From Anastatus disparis (taxonomy: Eukaryota > Arthropoda > Insecta > Hymenoptera > Eupelmidae): 64,000 bases of DNA. Positions 1-10,939 of this stretch are shown here, one piece after another. The notes beneath the pieces are model-generated. The model was not told where the DNA came from, did no database searches, and saw only the letters and a list, made by a program, of their open reading frames with translations. The stretch spans positions 1,426,001-1,490,000 of the forward strand of contig JAFFSR010000004.1 of assembly GCA_017163975.1 (NCBI GenBank), in the 5' to 3' direction. Each line of letters starts with the position of its first letter. Within the stretch, counting starts at the first letter, position 1. The position numbers and the translations under genes are program-made.

Positions 1-548
1 AAAACTTTATTCAAGAAATTTTTTAAGTTGACTACTTTTTCACCTTTCTGTAAGTTTCAAACAATGGTGAAAAATTAAAAGATTCAAGGATTTTGGAGAT
101 GCTGTCTTTCACATTACCCAGCGTTGATTTTCATAAAATTAATTAAATAATTATTGATGTTCGCCAAATTTATGAAAATATTGTTTTGACCAATCAACTT
201 GTGCATACAGTTTTGGGTATAAAATAACTTGAAATTAATTTTTATTTAATATACATGTCTTACAAATAACTATTCAGCTCATAACAGACAAAATTTTTCT
301 TAGTTGCTTTTTAATTGAAAAATTCAAAAATTGTAAATAACTTAACATACGTAATATACAATACCCTCACGCTTATTAATATAAATTACACCTCATATAA
401 ATTTAGAACGTTAATCTAGAAGCCTCTATTATTTTTTATTTTATCATTTTGATTTTATCTTACGTTAAAAAGCGCAAATTTAATAGAAACGATCGAAACC
501 CAAAATGACTAAGCACACAAAACAGTCGTGAAAATAATATTATATTAT

Positions 549-985
549 ATACACGGAAAAACAAGTAGAGCAAAAATTACAATCCTTATTATAAAGCAAC
601 CACAGACTGTCATTTTGGCAAAAATTACTATACTTTCTAATAAAATTTACTAGTTCCCTAGTAAAAATTGAAACTTTTTGTATTACCATTTTATGACCAG
701 TGGAAATGGAAACGCTTTTTTTAACATTTTATGGCCATTTCTTTGGCATTATTTTTACTAATAACTTCAAATTTTATATACACTATTTTTCATTGTCACA
801 TTTCTACCAGGGTTATATTGTAAAAATTCCTATACAACTTAGGAATTTTTATAATATTTCTAGTAAATTTTATTATAAAGTATGGTAATTTTGGCCAAAA
901 TGACAGTCTGTGGTTGGTTTACGATAAAGTATGGTAATTTTTCCAAAAAGTATTGTAATTTTTACTTTATTTTTTCTCCGTATAC
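549..985. mobile_element. Inverted-repeat MITE-like element
   Basis: The two ends are diverged inverted copies of each other. The left arm (about 549-660) reads inward from ACACGGAAAAA through AAAAATTACAAT and CCACAGACTGTCATTTTGG to AAATTTACTAG. The right arm (about 858-985) carries the same blocks in reverse order on the other strand, ending TTTTTTCTCCGTATA. The interior is about 200 bp of AT-rich sequence with no credible ORF, so this is a non-autonomous element. A TA target duplication is plausible but the exact termini are ambiguous because the flanks are TA-rich. The short ORF at 700-888 lies inside and is not a gene. Confidence 0.7.
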
Positions 986-1679
986 AAATATTATTTGTAT
1001 TATAAAATTGGTTTAACTATTGGTTCAACAAATTATCGCAATCAACCTTAATTCAACATTAAGCAATTTTATTATTGATCAAGATGGTCTAAATCAATTG
1101 AAATACGTACAATTTAACTCGAGTAACGTATTGGTTAAACACGTGTTAATGATTAAATTGTATCCTTGATTCATCGTTATAGTTAGATTAATTTATTAGA
1201 TTGGATTTATTCGAGAATAAAATGTAATCTTTATCTACCATAGTATTAAAATTTGAAGGTATCATTTTAAAAGTTTGCTAAAGCCTATAGGCTACAATAA
1301 AATTATATTATTAAAATATATTCTACTGATAATGTTTAAATTCTTAAATCTTATATTGATTATGTCACCACTTATCTTTAAGTGTCTTGATATATATTTT
1401 GTATTACAAAATCGTTGTCACCAAGTAATCCATTCTGAATCGAAATATCGTTAATTGAATTTAAATGAGGGTTTACTTTGATAATAGTTAAGATTTTACC
1501 TAACAACATTACTTAGAAAAAAGGTAAAATATTTTTTTAAACTTACCAAACAAAACACAAACTTAAAAGGATACATGCATTGATTTCTTACAAAATCTTT
1601 TTACTTTAATGCACACACATACAAAAAAAAGGACTTTTATATAGAAATCCTTAGCGCAATTAACGATAAAAACCAAACA
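986..1679. other. AT-rich spacer
   Basis: Very AT-rich sequence with scattered ATTAAT/TTAAAT words. I see no ORF, RNA gene or repeat pair. Confidence 0.5.
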
Positions 1680-2110
1680 GTTCCTCTCTTCTAACACATG
1701 AGGGTTTTCCAAAGAGAAAGGAATAAAGGAATGAGAGAGGGATAAGAGAGTATTATAAAAGCTTTTCTATCTCAACTCTCCCTCTATCTTTTCTCTCACT
1801 TTCTCTTTCTCTTCCTCATCTGACACTTGGACAATAGCTAAAGCTGTCTAGTAAAGCCTAGTGTGCAAAGCAAAGCACCTGCTTATGGCAAGCATACAAT
1901 ACAGGCTACATATATATAGATACGGAAAAGCCCCATTGTCGACAGCAGCCTAGCCATACAACGATGTGTGTCGAAGTAGTCTAATATAACGGCGCGGGGT
2001 ATACGTATAGATATATGTTATGAACCCAGTCTACCGTCTAACGACCTCTTGCGCTGTCTATAAGGAACACATTGACCAGTTAGGATGATCTTTACAAAGA
2101 TTTCATAGTT
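1680..2110. other. GC-richer GA/CT island
   Basis: GA-rich stretch at about 1712-1750, then CT-rich at 1772-1815 (CTCCCTCTATCTTTTCTCTC). A CpG-bearing part follows at 1930-2060 (GGCGCGGGGTATACG, ACGACCTCTTGCGC). No coding frame. A regulatory role is inference only. Confidence 0.35.
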
Positions 2111-2339
2111 TGGGTTATATTAAAAAGGGAAAGATAGATTGATGAAGGATTCGTGTATGATGATTTGATATTAGTATTAGAGTAGAATTTTAAGAATTTA
2201 AATACTATCATAGAGTTTCTGTATAAATATATCTAAGCCATCGGTTAAAGAATGTCTAATCTTATAAGAATTTTTTAATGTAAAATATTAATTGAATTTT
2301 TCAATCAGTTTCATCGCTGATGTTACAGTAAATAACGTA

Positions 2340-2516
2340 CACTGTTAAAAAAAATTGAATTTTGCTTCTAGTACATGTATGAAATTTTTATTTTTACTTT
2401 AAATTTCATGCAATTGCGCATTAAAATTACGGTAAAATTATTTATTTTCATGTACAAGCTTGAAGCAAACCAGTTTTGCATTAAATTTGCATTAAATTTA
2501 ATGTTTTTTAACAGTG
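2340..2516. mobile_element. TA-flanked MITE, CACTGTTAAAAAA termini
   Basis: Starts CACTGTTAAAAAA and ends TTTTTTAACAGTG, with TA directly outside both ends (2338-2339 and 2517-2518), as expected for a mariner/Tc1-type target duplication. Inside the termini, TTTGCTTC..TACATG on the left pairs with its inverse on the right, so the inverted repeat is longer but imperfect. At 177 bp it has no coding capacity. Confidence 0.7.
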
Positions 2517-2518
2517 TA

Positions 2519-3590
2519 GCTTATGATCTCTTAAAAGCTGTTCTTAATTGCACATTTGCATAAAAGTAAGTTTATAACTGATGTGATTAATATTTAAAAG
2601 TGACCAAAAACTATACACCCAACGATATTATAAAAATATTGATTATTTAATAAAAAAACAATTTTGTTTACGAAACTGTAATAAGATATATAGTATAAAT
2701 AATAACATGTAGAAGGCAAGTGTATGCTACACAAAAAATTTACTCTGTAATGTAAGCTGTAGGAACCCGCTATTATAAGCAGAAACACAAAAATAAATTT
2801 TAAAAACTTTTCAAAAATGGTACCGCAAACAAAAGTTAGAAAAAAAATACAGTCTGCGTGTACAAAAAGGATATACGAACAGCATATGTGTAGAATAAGT
2901 AAAAAAAAATAGTACATAGCTAGGTGTATTTTAAACATTTTCAACATATACTCTGGAGATTAGTATGTGGCGTAATTAAGATTTTTTGTAAAAATTATTT
3001 TTTCCTGCGTATCTTTAATAGCAAACCTTTATAACTACAAGGAAAACGTTTTATATACTGTACAATCTTCATGAAATTAAAAAAAAATTGGTTCGCAAAA
3101 AAAAACTCAATTGGTTACCACAAATATTATGAAAATTATTCATTTTCATGAAAATAAATACTTGTTAACCTCTTGATTAATATTTTCAATGTTTAATCTA
3201 ATCTATAATGACGTATATTGTTTTGATTACTGAATTTTTAATCGTTATTTAAGTATATTTTTATCTTGATATTAGTCTACACTAATGATCACGATGAACT
3301 ATATGTATTACATATTCAATATGATTTCATTAACGTACTTTGAAGGCATTAAATTATTTTAACATTAATTAATACATTTTTCAAGTTATTTAACATTAGT
3401 GTTATTTCATATTTATGAAACTATCAAATATCAATAAAGCATTTAAAAATAAAATGTAATGGGTAAAAATTTTAATATTAACAGTAATGAATAAGAAACA
3501 AATATAAATAAGAATATAAATTTATTTTTTTATAAACTATGTATAGTTACAATAAAATAAGTACAAGCGTAATAAAATAATTTTTAAAAT
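2519..3590. other. AT-rich intergenic stretch
   Basis: AT-rich sequence 3' of the chitin-binding gene. The 117-codon minus-strand frame at 2594-2947 has low-complexity hydrophobic content and no start or splice context, so it is not called. Nothing else is seen. Confidence 0.4.
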
Positions 3591-3593
3591 TAA

Positions 3594-3599
3594 TTTATT
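3594..3599 (-). promoter_or_regulatory. Poly(A) signal of the chitin-binding gene
   Basis: AATAAA on the minus strand, about 42 nt past the stop codon of the chitin-binding gene. It is the first canonical hexamer after that stop. Confidence 0.55.
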
Positions 3600-3640
3600 A
3601 TTAACATAAATATTAAAAACTATGAAACTTCTGATTAAGT

Positions 3641-4758
3641 TCACTGTTTGCTGCACTTTTTATTTGGGTACTTTTTAACATCGCAACAAGCCTCCCAAGG
3701 CCAATCGCAAACTTTTTCTTTATTGTTGAAGTGCAATTTATTGGGACACGTTTTTAAAACTGGTTTACCCATATTACATATGTAAAATTTCCGGCAATTT
3801 GTTTCATGAGGAAGTAAAGTTACGTTATCACCATCCCATTCTGGACATTCGTCTACACCAACCTTAGGAGGGACTGCAAGTTCAGGTACAAAAGCAGCGT
3901 AAGTTACAACGATGATACCGAAGATCAAAAGAGCGCTGATTACTAAAAAGATGTTTTTATTAATATTACAATTAGTAGGTTACTAAATTACTTATTTTTT
4001 ATTTAAAATCTTCATTTATTAGATCTAGTGGTAGAAAAATCATATTATACGTTAGTATAATTAAAAAAATTACTAATATCTTAAACATGAAACTATCGCT
4101 ATAAATCGTAAAAATAATTAAATTACCCGCAGAACTGTATCAATTATTTCAATTTTATAAGATACAAAGCTCATTTTAATCTCTCTATTAAAAAAAAAAA
4201 AAAATTTAATACAATTTTCAAATATTTATTGTAATTTATGTTTGAAAAGCGTTTACTAATAAATCTTACAGCATACCTTAAGACCTCGATTGTTTTTTAA
4301 ATTTGTTTCTATAGAAAATGTTATTTATTTCTAATTGAAAATTCATTTACTGAAAAAATGATTAAATGTGATCGTATAAATATTTTTCTCATAATTAATG
4401 CTAAATTGAAATAAAAAGTATAAAATATTTTTAAAAATTTTCTCATAATTAATGTTGTAAAATAATAATGACTTGATTAATTATAATAAATAACCTAATG
4501 AATCATCCAATGTTATTTTTTTAAAATATTCATTTCATTATCATTAAATTCCCTTTAAAAAAGCAGTAATGTTAATTATAATAAATCTTTCTAAAAAAGT
4601 ATTAATTTCTACTAGAATTCAAAGTAATTTTTCTATGTATAAATTCATCTTAATTTTCCTAAAAAATTTGATAATTTTTACCATAGCATTTACAATAAAT
4701 AAATAGATATTTGAATAATTAAATTTAAAAAAAAATGAAAATAGTACTAACCTTTCAT
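3641..4758 (-). CDS. Secreted single-domain peritrophin-A (CBM14) chitin-binding protein
   Basis: Two coding exons: 4752-4758 (7 nt, ATGAAAG) and 3642-3942 plus the final stop base at 3641. The 809-bp intron has donor GTTAGT and acceptor CTTTTTAG. Splicing joins a split Val codon and yields 102 residues. Residues 1-19 are a typical signal peptide (MKVISALLIFGIIVVTYAA), which is why this start is preferred over any start inside exon 2. The mature part has cysteines at 35, 52, 58, 68, 81 and 88. The spacing 16-5-9-12-6 and aromatic residues (KFYIC, CDWPW) match the peritrophin-A domain, which binds chitin in peritrophic matrix or cuticle. Two extra cysteines, 89 and 99, lie in a short basic tail. 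With only one domain and about 80 mature residues it is small for a structural peritrophin. It could be a matrix component, or a secreted venom or immune peptide; the sequence does not say which. Confidence 0.87.
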
Positions 4759-4841
4759 TTTGATGCGTCGACTGAATTCACACTGGAAGAATAATTAAGA
4801 CTGAATCAATATGATCTATGACGACTTATTATATGTAAGCC

Positions 4842-4849
4842 TTATATAA
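4842..4849 (-). promoter_or_regulatory. TATA box of the chitin-binding gene
   Basis: TTATATAA within the palindrome CTTATATAAG, about 85-90 nt upstream of the ATG at 4758. This leaves a 5' UTR of roughly 55-60 nt, normal for a short insect gene. The palindrome reads the same on both strands, so direction comes from the gene. Confidence 0.45.
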
Positions 4850-5159
4850 GAATAATTTAAAGAAACCGAATACACTCTATCTCATTTATTTCTTGCTATA
4901 AATTTGATAAAATTATTAAGCGTTGATACACTCATTATTAATATGTATTATTCTTATCCAGTATCAATTCAAAGATTTATGTGATTACATGAATCATTAA
5001 AGATAACTTTTCATTTTTGAGATTCGGTTATTCGAAGCCAACAATTTATCGATCTATGAAATAGTCTACTTTTAATATGATTTAAAAGCATTTAAAAATA
5101 CATATGATCTTACACCTTTAATTATAATTTGGCAATAATACTTTTATAAGAAGCCAGTT

Positions 5160-5600
5160 TAGAGCCATCTTCCAAGATCTATATCCTGCTTCAGGGTATC
5201 TTTGTTGCATTGTAAAGGGTAAGTTCTGGTTTGAGAAGAAACAACCTCGGTTATAGAACCAGGGATCATTCAGTTTATGTAGTGCAAACTTTCAGAGTTT
5301 TGCAAGGAGATACAAAATTAGAGGTGGTTTCCTGAATAAAATAATCATTTACCAGTGCCAAGAACTCGACAGTTCAAATGCTGAGAAGCCAAAAAATGCA
5401 TGTCACATCTGATGTCGCAAAGAAAATAAACTGATTATATGGCAGTCAGCGTAACCTGTAATATCCTTAGACGAGTTGTAGAGAACGAACAGAAGCAAAG
5501 CTTGAAGGTTAAGAAAACACCAGGAAGAAAAGTGCATAAGAGGTTCCAGTAATGTTCAGAAACAACTGACAACCACCGGTGAGGAGAGAAGAAAGAAGAC
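5160..5600 (+). pseudogene. Possible decayed transposase fragment
   Basis: A stretch noticeably richer in GC than its flanks. About 5430-5550 (+) reads DYMAVSVTCNILRRVVENEQ followed by a basic segment ending KKTPGRKVHKRF and a stop. A helix-turn-helix-like segment followed by a TPGRK/KR-type basic linker resembles the N-terminal DNA-binding part of some insect DDE transposases. The upstream half is in another frame with stops, so it would be a fossil. It lies just left of a MITE (5611-5917). This is a weak match made by eye; it may be ordinary non-coding DNA. Confidence 0.22.
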
Positions 5601-5610
5601 AATGAATACT

Positions 5611-5917
5611 ACACTGAAAAAAATAGAATCTAGGAGTAAGAGGAAAAATCTATTTGATTCTTAGTTCTTGAATCAAATAGAAATCTAGTTGTACCTAATG
5701 ACTATAATCAAGATGAATATTCATCATATTAAAGTTTAGTTGCTTCAAAAATATTTCTGCTAGGTGGTAGCAGAATATCTATTAGAAGGAAGTCGATATC
5801 ATTCAAGCAGATTTTCCTCTAGAGTCAAGCGGTATTCTACTATGGCTTAAAACAAAACGAAAATCTTCTACCACCAAGCGGATTCTCATTGGTTCTAGAT
5901 TCTATTTTTTTCAGTGT
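5611..5917. mobile_element. TA-flanked MITE, CACTGAAAAAAAT termini
   Basis: Near-perfect terminal inverted repeats of about 25 bp counted with the flanking CTA/TAG. The left one begins CACTGAAAAAAATAGAATC, and its exact inverse ends at about 5917 (GATTCTATTTTTTTCAGTG). TA flanks each end, so a mariner/Tc1-like non-autonomous element is likely. The interior has AAGCGG..CCACC motifs but no ORF. The ending resembles, but differs from, the element at 2340-2516. Confidence 0.75.
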
Positions 5918-5924
5918 AGCTTCT

Positions 5925-6895
5925 GAATCATATTTATCAAGATGAATGAGAGTCGTAGGTAACTGCAAGAAAAAAGTAGAGGTCAATAAGCCTAGGGATC
6001 TGGCTCAGAGTTCCTATTATGCTGTACTTGCACCCTAAAAAAATTTTAATCTCAGAATACTTCTAATTTTTGTCAATTATTGTCGTGTAACAAAATTTTT
6101 CATATAATATATTCTTTCTACTAAAAAATTTTTTTTTTTTTTTAATATTCTTTTTTTAATCTTTTTGAATTTCAAATATTTATTCAAATAATATTTTAAT
6201 TTGAAAGTATATTTAACTTTTACAACATTAAATAAAATAATAAAATATTATACAATTTATTGCATGAGTAAGCAGTTTTATAAAATAATATTTATTTTAA
6301 ATAAATATTTGCTATACAACGAGCTAACTCATATTTTGGAATTTTTTTTCCAAAAGAAATTATAACTAATATATATTAAATTTACTAAAATATTCGATTC
6401 ACATGTTATTCAAAAGAATACATAGTCATTACTCGTAATATGAGCTACATTTGAAAATTTATACAAAAGTATAAATATGACCTACTTAAAAATTTAAATA
6501 GAGTTTATGTTATATATCGTGCATACATGTGCAAAATAATAACTAATGAATAGTGCAGCTTGAATTAATAAGTTTCATATTAATGAGCGAACTAAATTTT
6601 CGAAAACTGAAGTTTACGTTAGCAAAACGAAGTGAAACCAATTTTGAAAAATGTAACATAAATTTACATAAAAAGTATAAATACAGTCATTCCAATCGTT
6701 TCTACATATAACAAAATCCTCTTAAGTTATAATGTGATGTCTATGATATACGCTGATTACTAAAAAATAATAAAATCAACGAAATATAAAAAAAAGCATT
6801 AAAGAAAAAGTAATTATGACTTTATAAAGTCGCTTTTTAGCACATACTTAATGCATTAAAATGCTTCCTGAAAAAAGAAAAAATTTGCTGAAAAG
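5925..6895. other. AT-rich spacer
   Basis: AT-rich with a poly(T) run near 6127-6142. No ORF, RNA gene or clear inverted repeat seen. Confidence 0.45.
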
Positions 6896-6899
6896 TATC

Positions 6900-7560
6900 C
6901 CTTATTGTAAGTGTAATGGAACCCCCCTAACCATCTCTAAACTTACCTTATTCTCTCTCTTTTGCAAACTTTATCGGTGGCATGCTTTCCTCAAAGTTTC
7001 ATGTGTCCCTTAGTTCCAGAATGACTAAAGTAAGAAGAAAAAAAGCGAGTTAGAAAGAGAAAGAAGAAAAAAAAGAAGAACGAAAGAACAATATACCTTC
7101 TCGTAGTCTTTTGCACACCCTGGGTGATCATGCGAATAGGTTGCGCTTTACAGAAGAAGAAGTAAGAAGAAGAAGTAGGGACGAGGTTATAAATTTGCAG
7201 TTGAGCATAGCCCAAAGTTTTTCGTAACTAAGACGATGAATATTTTAGCTTCCCTTACCCCCTAACTTACGGAAATCTCGCATAATTGGCGGTTAAATTC
7301 AAATTCCGAATATTACGAAAAACTTGTAAAGAAGCAAAAAGAATATAAGAGAGTAAGAGAATAGAAGTATAAGATAACGCGCTTTCTTCTTTTCTACCCT
7401 TCGTTCTTTTCTTTAATATTTTCAAAGCTTTTATATACCATTTTATACGTGGTCGCGTGACGAAGCTTTTTTTTTCTTTTATTTCTTCTTTTTTTTTGTT
7501 CTCGTTTAACCAAAGGTACTGGCGTTAAATTCTGTTCAACCACCTTTACTGGTCATCATT
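6900..7560. other. GA/CT island
   Basis: Purine blocks at 7030-7110 (AGAAAGAGAAAGAAGAAAAA) and GAAGAA triplets at 7151-7175, then pyrimidine blocks at 7385-7500. The GC-richer centre holds CACCCTGGGTGATCATGCG. The small ORF at 6991-7215 is a by-product of these tracts. Confidence 0.3.
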
Positions 7561-7569
7561 ATGTGTAGT

Positions 7570-8770
7570 CTAAATTATTTTCTTACTTTCTCGTTCCGAG
7601 GTTTTAGCCCGTTGCCTTTTTAAAAAATTGTTTCTGTCTGCACGCAAAAGAATTTTTGAACAAGTATAACATTGGGAATTTATATTGCATTTAACTGTCT
7701 TACTCAAGTAGAACGGCAATGCGGCGAAATATTACGATTTTTTCGTTTTTAATGGGACAGCGGAATAAATTTTAGTGGACTTCTTGTTTGCAGAAATATA
7801 TATTTTTTTTTCTGTTTTTTTTTCGGCGCGAATTCGTAATTGCGGCCTGTTGTACAATGTAAATGCGTGACGGTAAGATCTATTCTTTTGACGTGGATAA
7901 AGTCGTTTTGCATGAATATAAGAGTATTTTTTTGTACCGTAATATATTTTTCTTTTTAGCAATTTTCAAAGCATTTTTTACCTACAATTTTATCATTATT
8001 CAAACAAATTATTTATTTTTAAAAATATGCTGCAAATACATTTATATTCAACATTTTTTTAAATTAATTTTTAACTCGTATCTTTAATTAAATAATGCAC
8101 ACATATTATATTTACCTTTAAAAAATTTTTAACTCGTAAAATTCATAAAATTGTAATTATTTTTTGATATTTTAATATTATACAATACTAAAATTTAATT
8201 TTTACACAATGTATATTATTATGTCAAACGAGAGTTTTGCATTTTTTTTTGCATAAAATTGCATTTATAGCATAATACATTATTAAAAATTTGATAAATA
8301 AGTTATTGTAAAACAAAAATGCGTTAACTTAAAATAAATTGTTATTAGACCGTCCTATTTGTTTATATAAAATCGTTTGATCCATTTGCAAAATATGCGC
8401 GCGTATGGAAATCTCACAAAACATCAATTTCAAATATAATTGTCAAAACAATTTTTTTTAAATAAAAAATTTTAGTAAAAATAAGTAGAATAGTTGTACC
8501 TTCTATCTCTTATACTTCCTTATATCTTTAAATCAATTTCGTATCTAATTAACTTTGTACCTTCAACAAAAACCATTGCAATAATATCTTTTTGTGTGAT
8601 AAAATAATTAATATATAATGCATAAGAAGCTATACATAATTTGTGTATAGAAATGAAAACATGCATACACACAATTTAAACACAATTTGCATAAACGTGT
8701 TTAAATATGTATATCATATGTACAGCCTATGCATGATCAAGATACAATATTACGTATATTAGATAATAAA
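7570..8770. other. AT-rich spacer
   Basis: Short frames on both strands overlap between 7732 and 8087 but show no codon structure. The remainder is A/T runs with repeated TGCATA words. Nothing else supported. Confidence 0.4.
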
Positions 8771-8773
8771 TAC

Positions 8774-8973
8774 GAGGTCGTCAGTGGCTCAATCGGTAGA
8801 GTGATGGATTCATAATCTCGAGGATTCGAGTTCGAATCCCGCTCTCAGCGGTTGATTGATACAAGCACCACTAAACTTTACATGTGCTTTGTTCATAACA
8901 CACACTGAGAAACCTCCGTCGTTAATTAGCATCGCAACGATAGCATAAATACAGCGACGTTAAATTTAAAAAA
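8774..8973 (+). mobile_element. tRNA-derived SINE, copy 1
   Basis: The 5' part is tRNA-like. It has a pol III A box (TGGCTCAATCGGTAGAG, about 8785-8801) and a B box (GTTCGAATCCC, about 8830-8840) at tRNA spacing. The arms do not close into a cloverleaf, and about 120 bp of non-tRNA body follows, ending AGCGACGTTAAAT and an A-rich tail. Copy 2 (18273-18440) shares both head and body, which shows that this is a dispersed SINE and not a tRNA gene. Confidence 0.75.
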
Positions 8974-9469
8974 TTATACAGTTTAATTTACTGTGTTTAG
9001 ATTCTGTGTTAATTTCTATACAAAAATTATGTATAGCTATCTATGCATAATCTACCAATTATTTTCTTTTACATGGAACTTGATAATTTTTACTGATATA
9101 ATATTTTTAAGCTATTAATAAATTTGTAAAGTCAGAAGTAATCAGATGGATTAATTATTTTTTTAAATATTTTTAAAAACTTACCAAACACTACAATGAT
9201 TACTTCTGTAAATTTCTTTACCAAGAAGTTTAAAACAATCAAACATTAACTTTTTCACTTTTTTCATTAACACATTCTTTCGAATCCTTATCATACCTCA
9301 AGCCTTCAAATCAAGCCTTAAAAAAATATTATAGAAGTAAAAAAAAAATTTTCTTTCTCGCACCCGACCGAAACATTGTTTATATAAATCATCCAATCCA
9401 ATAAATCATCTCCTTAGCCAATTCATTCTATCTCACTCGTTTTTCCCATTCAATCGACATCGCACCGAA

Positions 9470-10010
9470 TTGCGATACGTACCATTTCCGCTTTTATATA
9501 TATATATATAGCTACACACTTATATATACATGTTATATATATAATCGTGCAGCAATGTCTGCGAGTGTCACATTCTCCCTTCTCTCTTTTCTCTCTTACT
9601 CTTTCTCTTCATTCGAATTCGAGAATATGTATATGGGCGCAAGTGAAAGAGATAGAAAAAGAGAGATATTCCGAAGAGAGATTTGGAAAGGGTAAAAAGA
9701 GAGATGGGCTAGAGCGCGAGCGGAGAGACGGTTCAATATGGAAAATTGCTGAATACAGGGAGGCCGTAAAACGCAGGCGGTACGTACGTGTGAGTCTGCC
9801 AATATGGCGAGTGTGTGAAATAAAAAAAAATAAAAAAAGATAAAGAAAGGGAGATGAGAATAGAAAAGATAGCTGTATTGCATAAGGCTAAATACTTCTA
9901 AAATCGCTTTGGTAAGGTATAAAGAGAGAATTGAGACGTTAATGTTCCCTCTTTTTATTCCCAAAAGAAGAGAAGGGCTCTTTTTCTATACTTCTTCTCT
10001 TTTCTTTTTT
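9470..10010. other. GA/CT island with TA run
   Basis: TA repeats at 9497-9545, CT-rich at 9570-9612, and GA-rich at 9640-9730 containing GCTAGAGCGCGAGCGG. CpG-bearing ACGCAGGCGGTACGTACGTG at 9771-9790. Overlapping ORFs on both strands arise from the low-complexity tracts. Confidence 0.3.
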
Positions 10011-10599
10011 TTATTATTTTCATGCATTTAGAACCATACGTTTTTCAAGACGATTACTTATAAGCTTTTGAATTGCTTACGTAGATGAAAATTTTTACAA
10101 GGATATTAGGAATAATGTGATTGTTACTAGTATTATAGTATTACTTTATATAGCATGTTTTATTCTTTAATTAAATGAAATCTTTTACGATTTATCAGTG
10201 TCAAAAGCTCATAGAAAGCGTTATAATTAATCAGAAAAAATACTGAAAATTAATTTTTTTTAAACAAGGAAGTATAATGTTCTTTTTTAAACGAAGAAAT
10301 ATTATATTGTTTTTATCCTATAGATAAGAGTTAAAAAGCTCCATGTAAAAGAACAAATTAAGAAATCAAGTATATTCAAGTTCAAATCAAATTAGCTTTC
10401 GCTCAGTTTAATTTTCATATGCATTCCCATACATAATTAATCATATACATGACGGAATATTTTGTCTATAAATTACCTTAAACGAAATGCATATAAATGT
10501 CAAAACTTTGTATCCGTTGTAAAAACAAATAAAAAAAAGTAAGAAAAGAAAAAAAATCATTTCTTTTTTTTTATTCATGTAATAAATGCTTGATCTTGT

Positions 10600-10935
10600 T
10601 CGTCTCTTTAAAAAGGCCGACACAATGGTTGATTATCGTCAAGCTATGACTTGGCAATGTTCGCTTCGAAATGTTTCCAAGCGTTTACCCAAGCGCGCGA
10701 GCGAGCGGTGACTTGCTTTGCATTCTTCAACGTTTCATTCAACGGCTCGTTACCAAAGCTTTTCTTTACCCTACCCGAAAAAGCTTGACTCGAGATTGTT
10801 TGCCTCTCTCTCCCTTCGTCATTTGTGTATCCCTCCTATCCCCTTCTTTCGCCAACTTATTTTTTTTTCTTCTTTTTCTTATTAATGGCAAAAAGTTAAA
10901 AAGTCGATCGACACCAAGTTTTTTAAGTAATGCTT
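10600..10935. other. GC-richer island
   Basis: Contains AAGCGCGCGAGCGAGCGG at about 10690-10708 and a CT block at 10800-10850. The 88-codon + frame across it has a Ser/Leu/Phe-rich composition typical of translated CT tracts, so it is not called as a gene. Confidence 0.3.
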
Positions 10936-10939
10936 AGGA

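Noticed and set aside
2594..2947. 117-codon minus-strand ORF
   Set aside because: Phe/Ile/Tyr-rich with no start context, domain or neighbouring exon.
8774..8850. tRNA-Met-like gene (CAT in the anticodon position)
   Set aside because: Pol III boxes are present, but the acceptor and anticodon stems do not pair, and the sequence continues into a body shared with 18273-18440, so it is a SINE head.
9547..9964. Overlapping 98- and 122-codon ORFs on opposite strands
   Set aside because: Both are translations of GA/CT low-complexity tracts.
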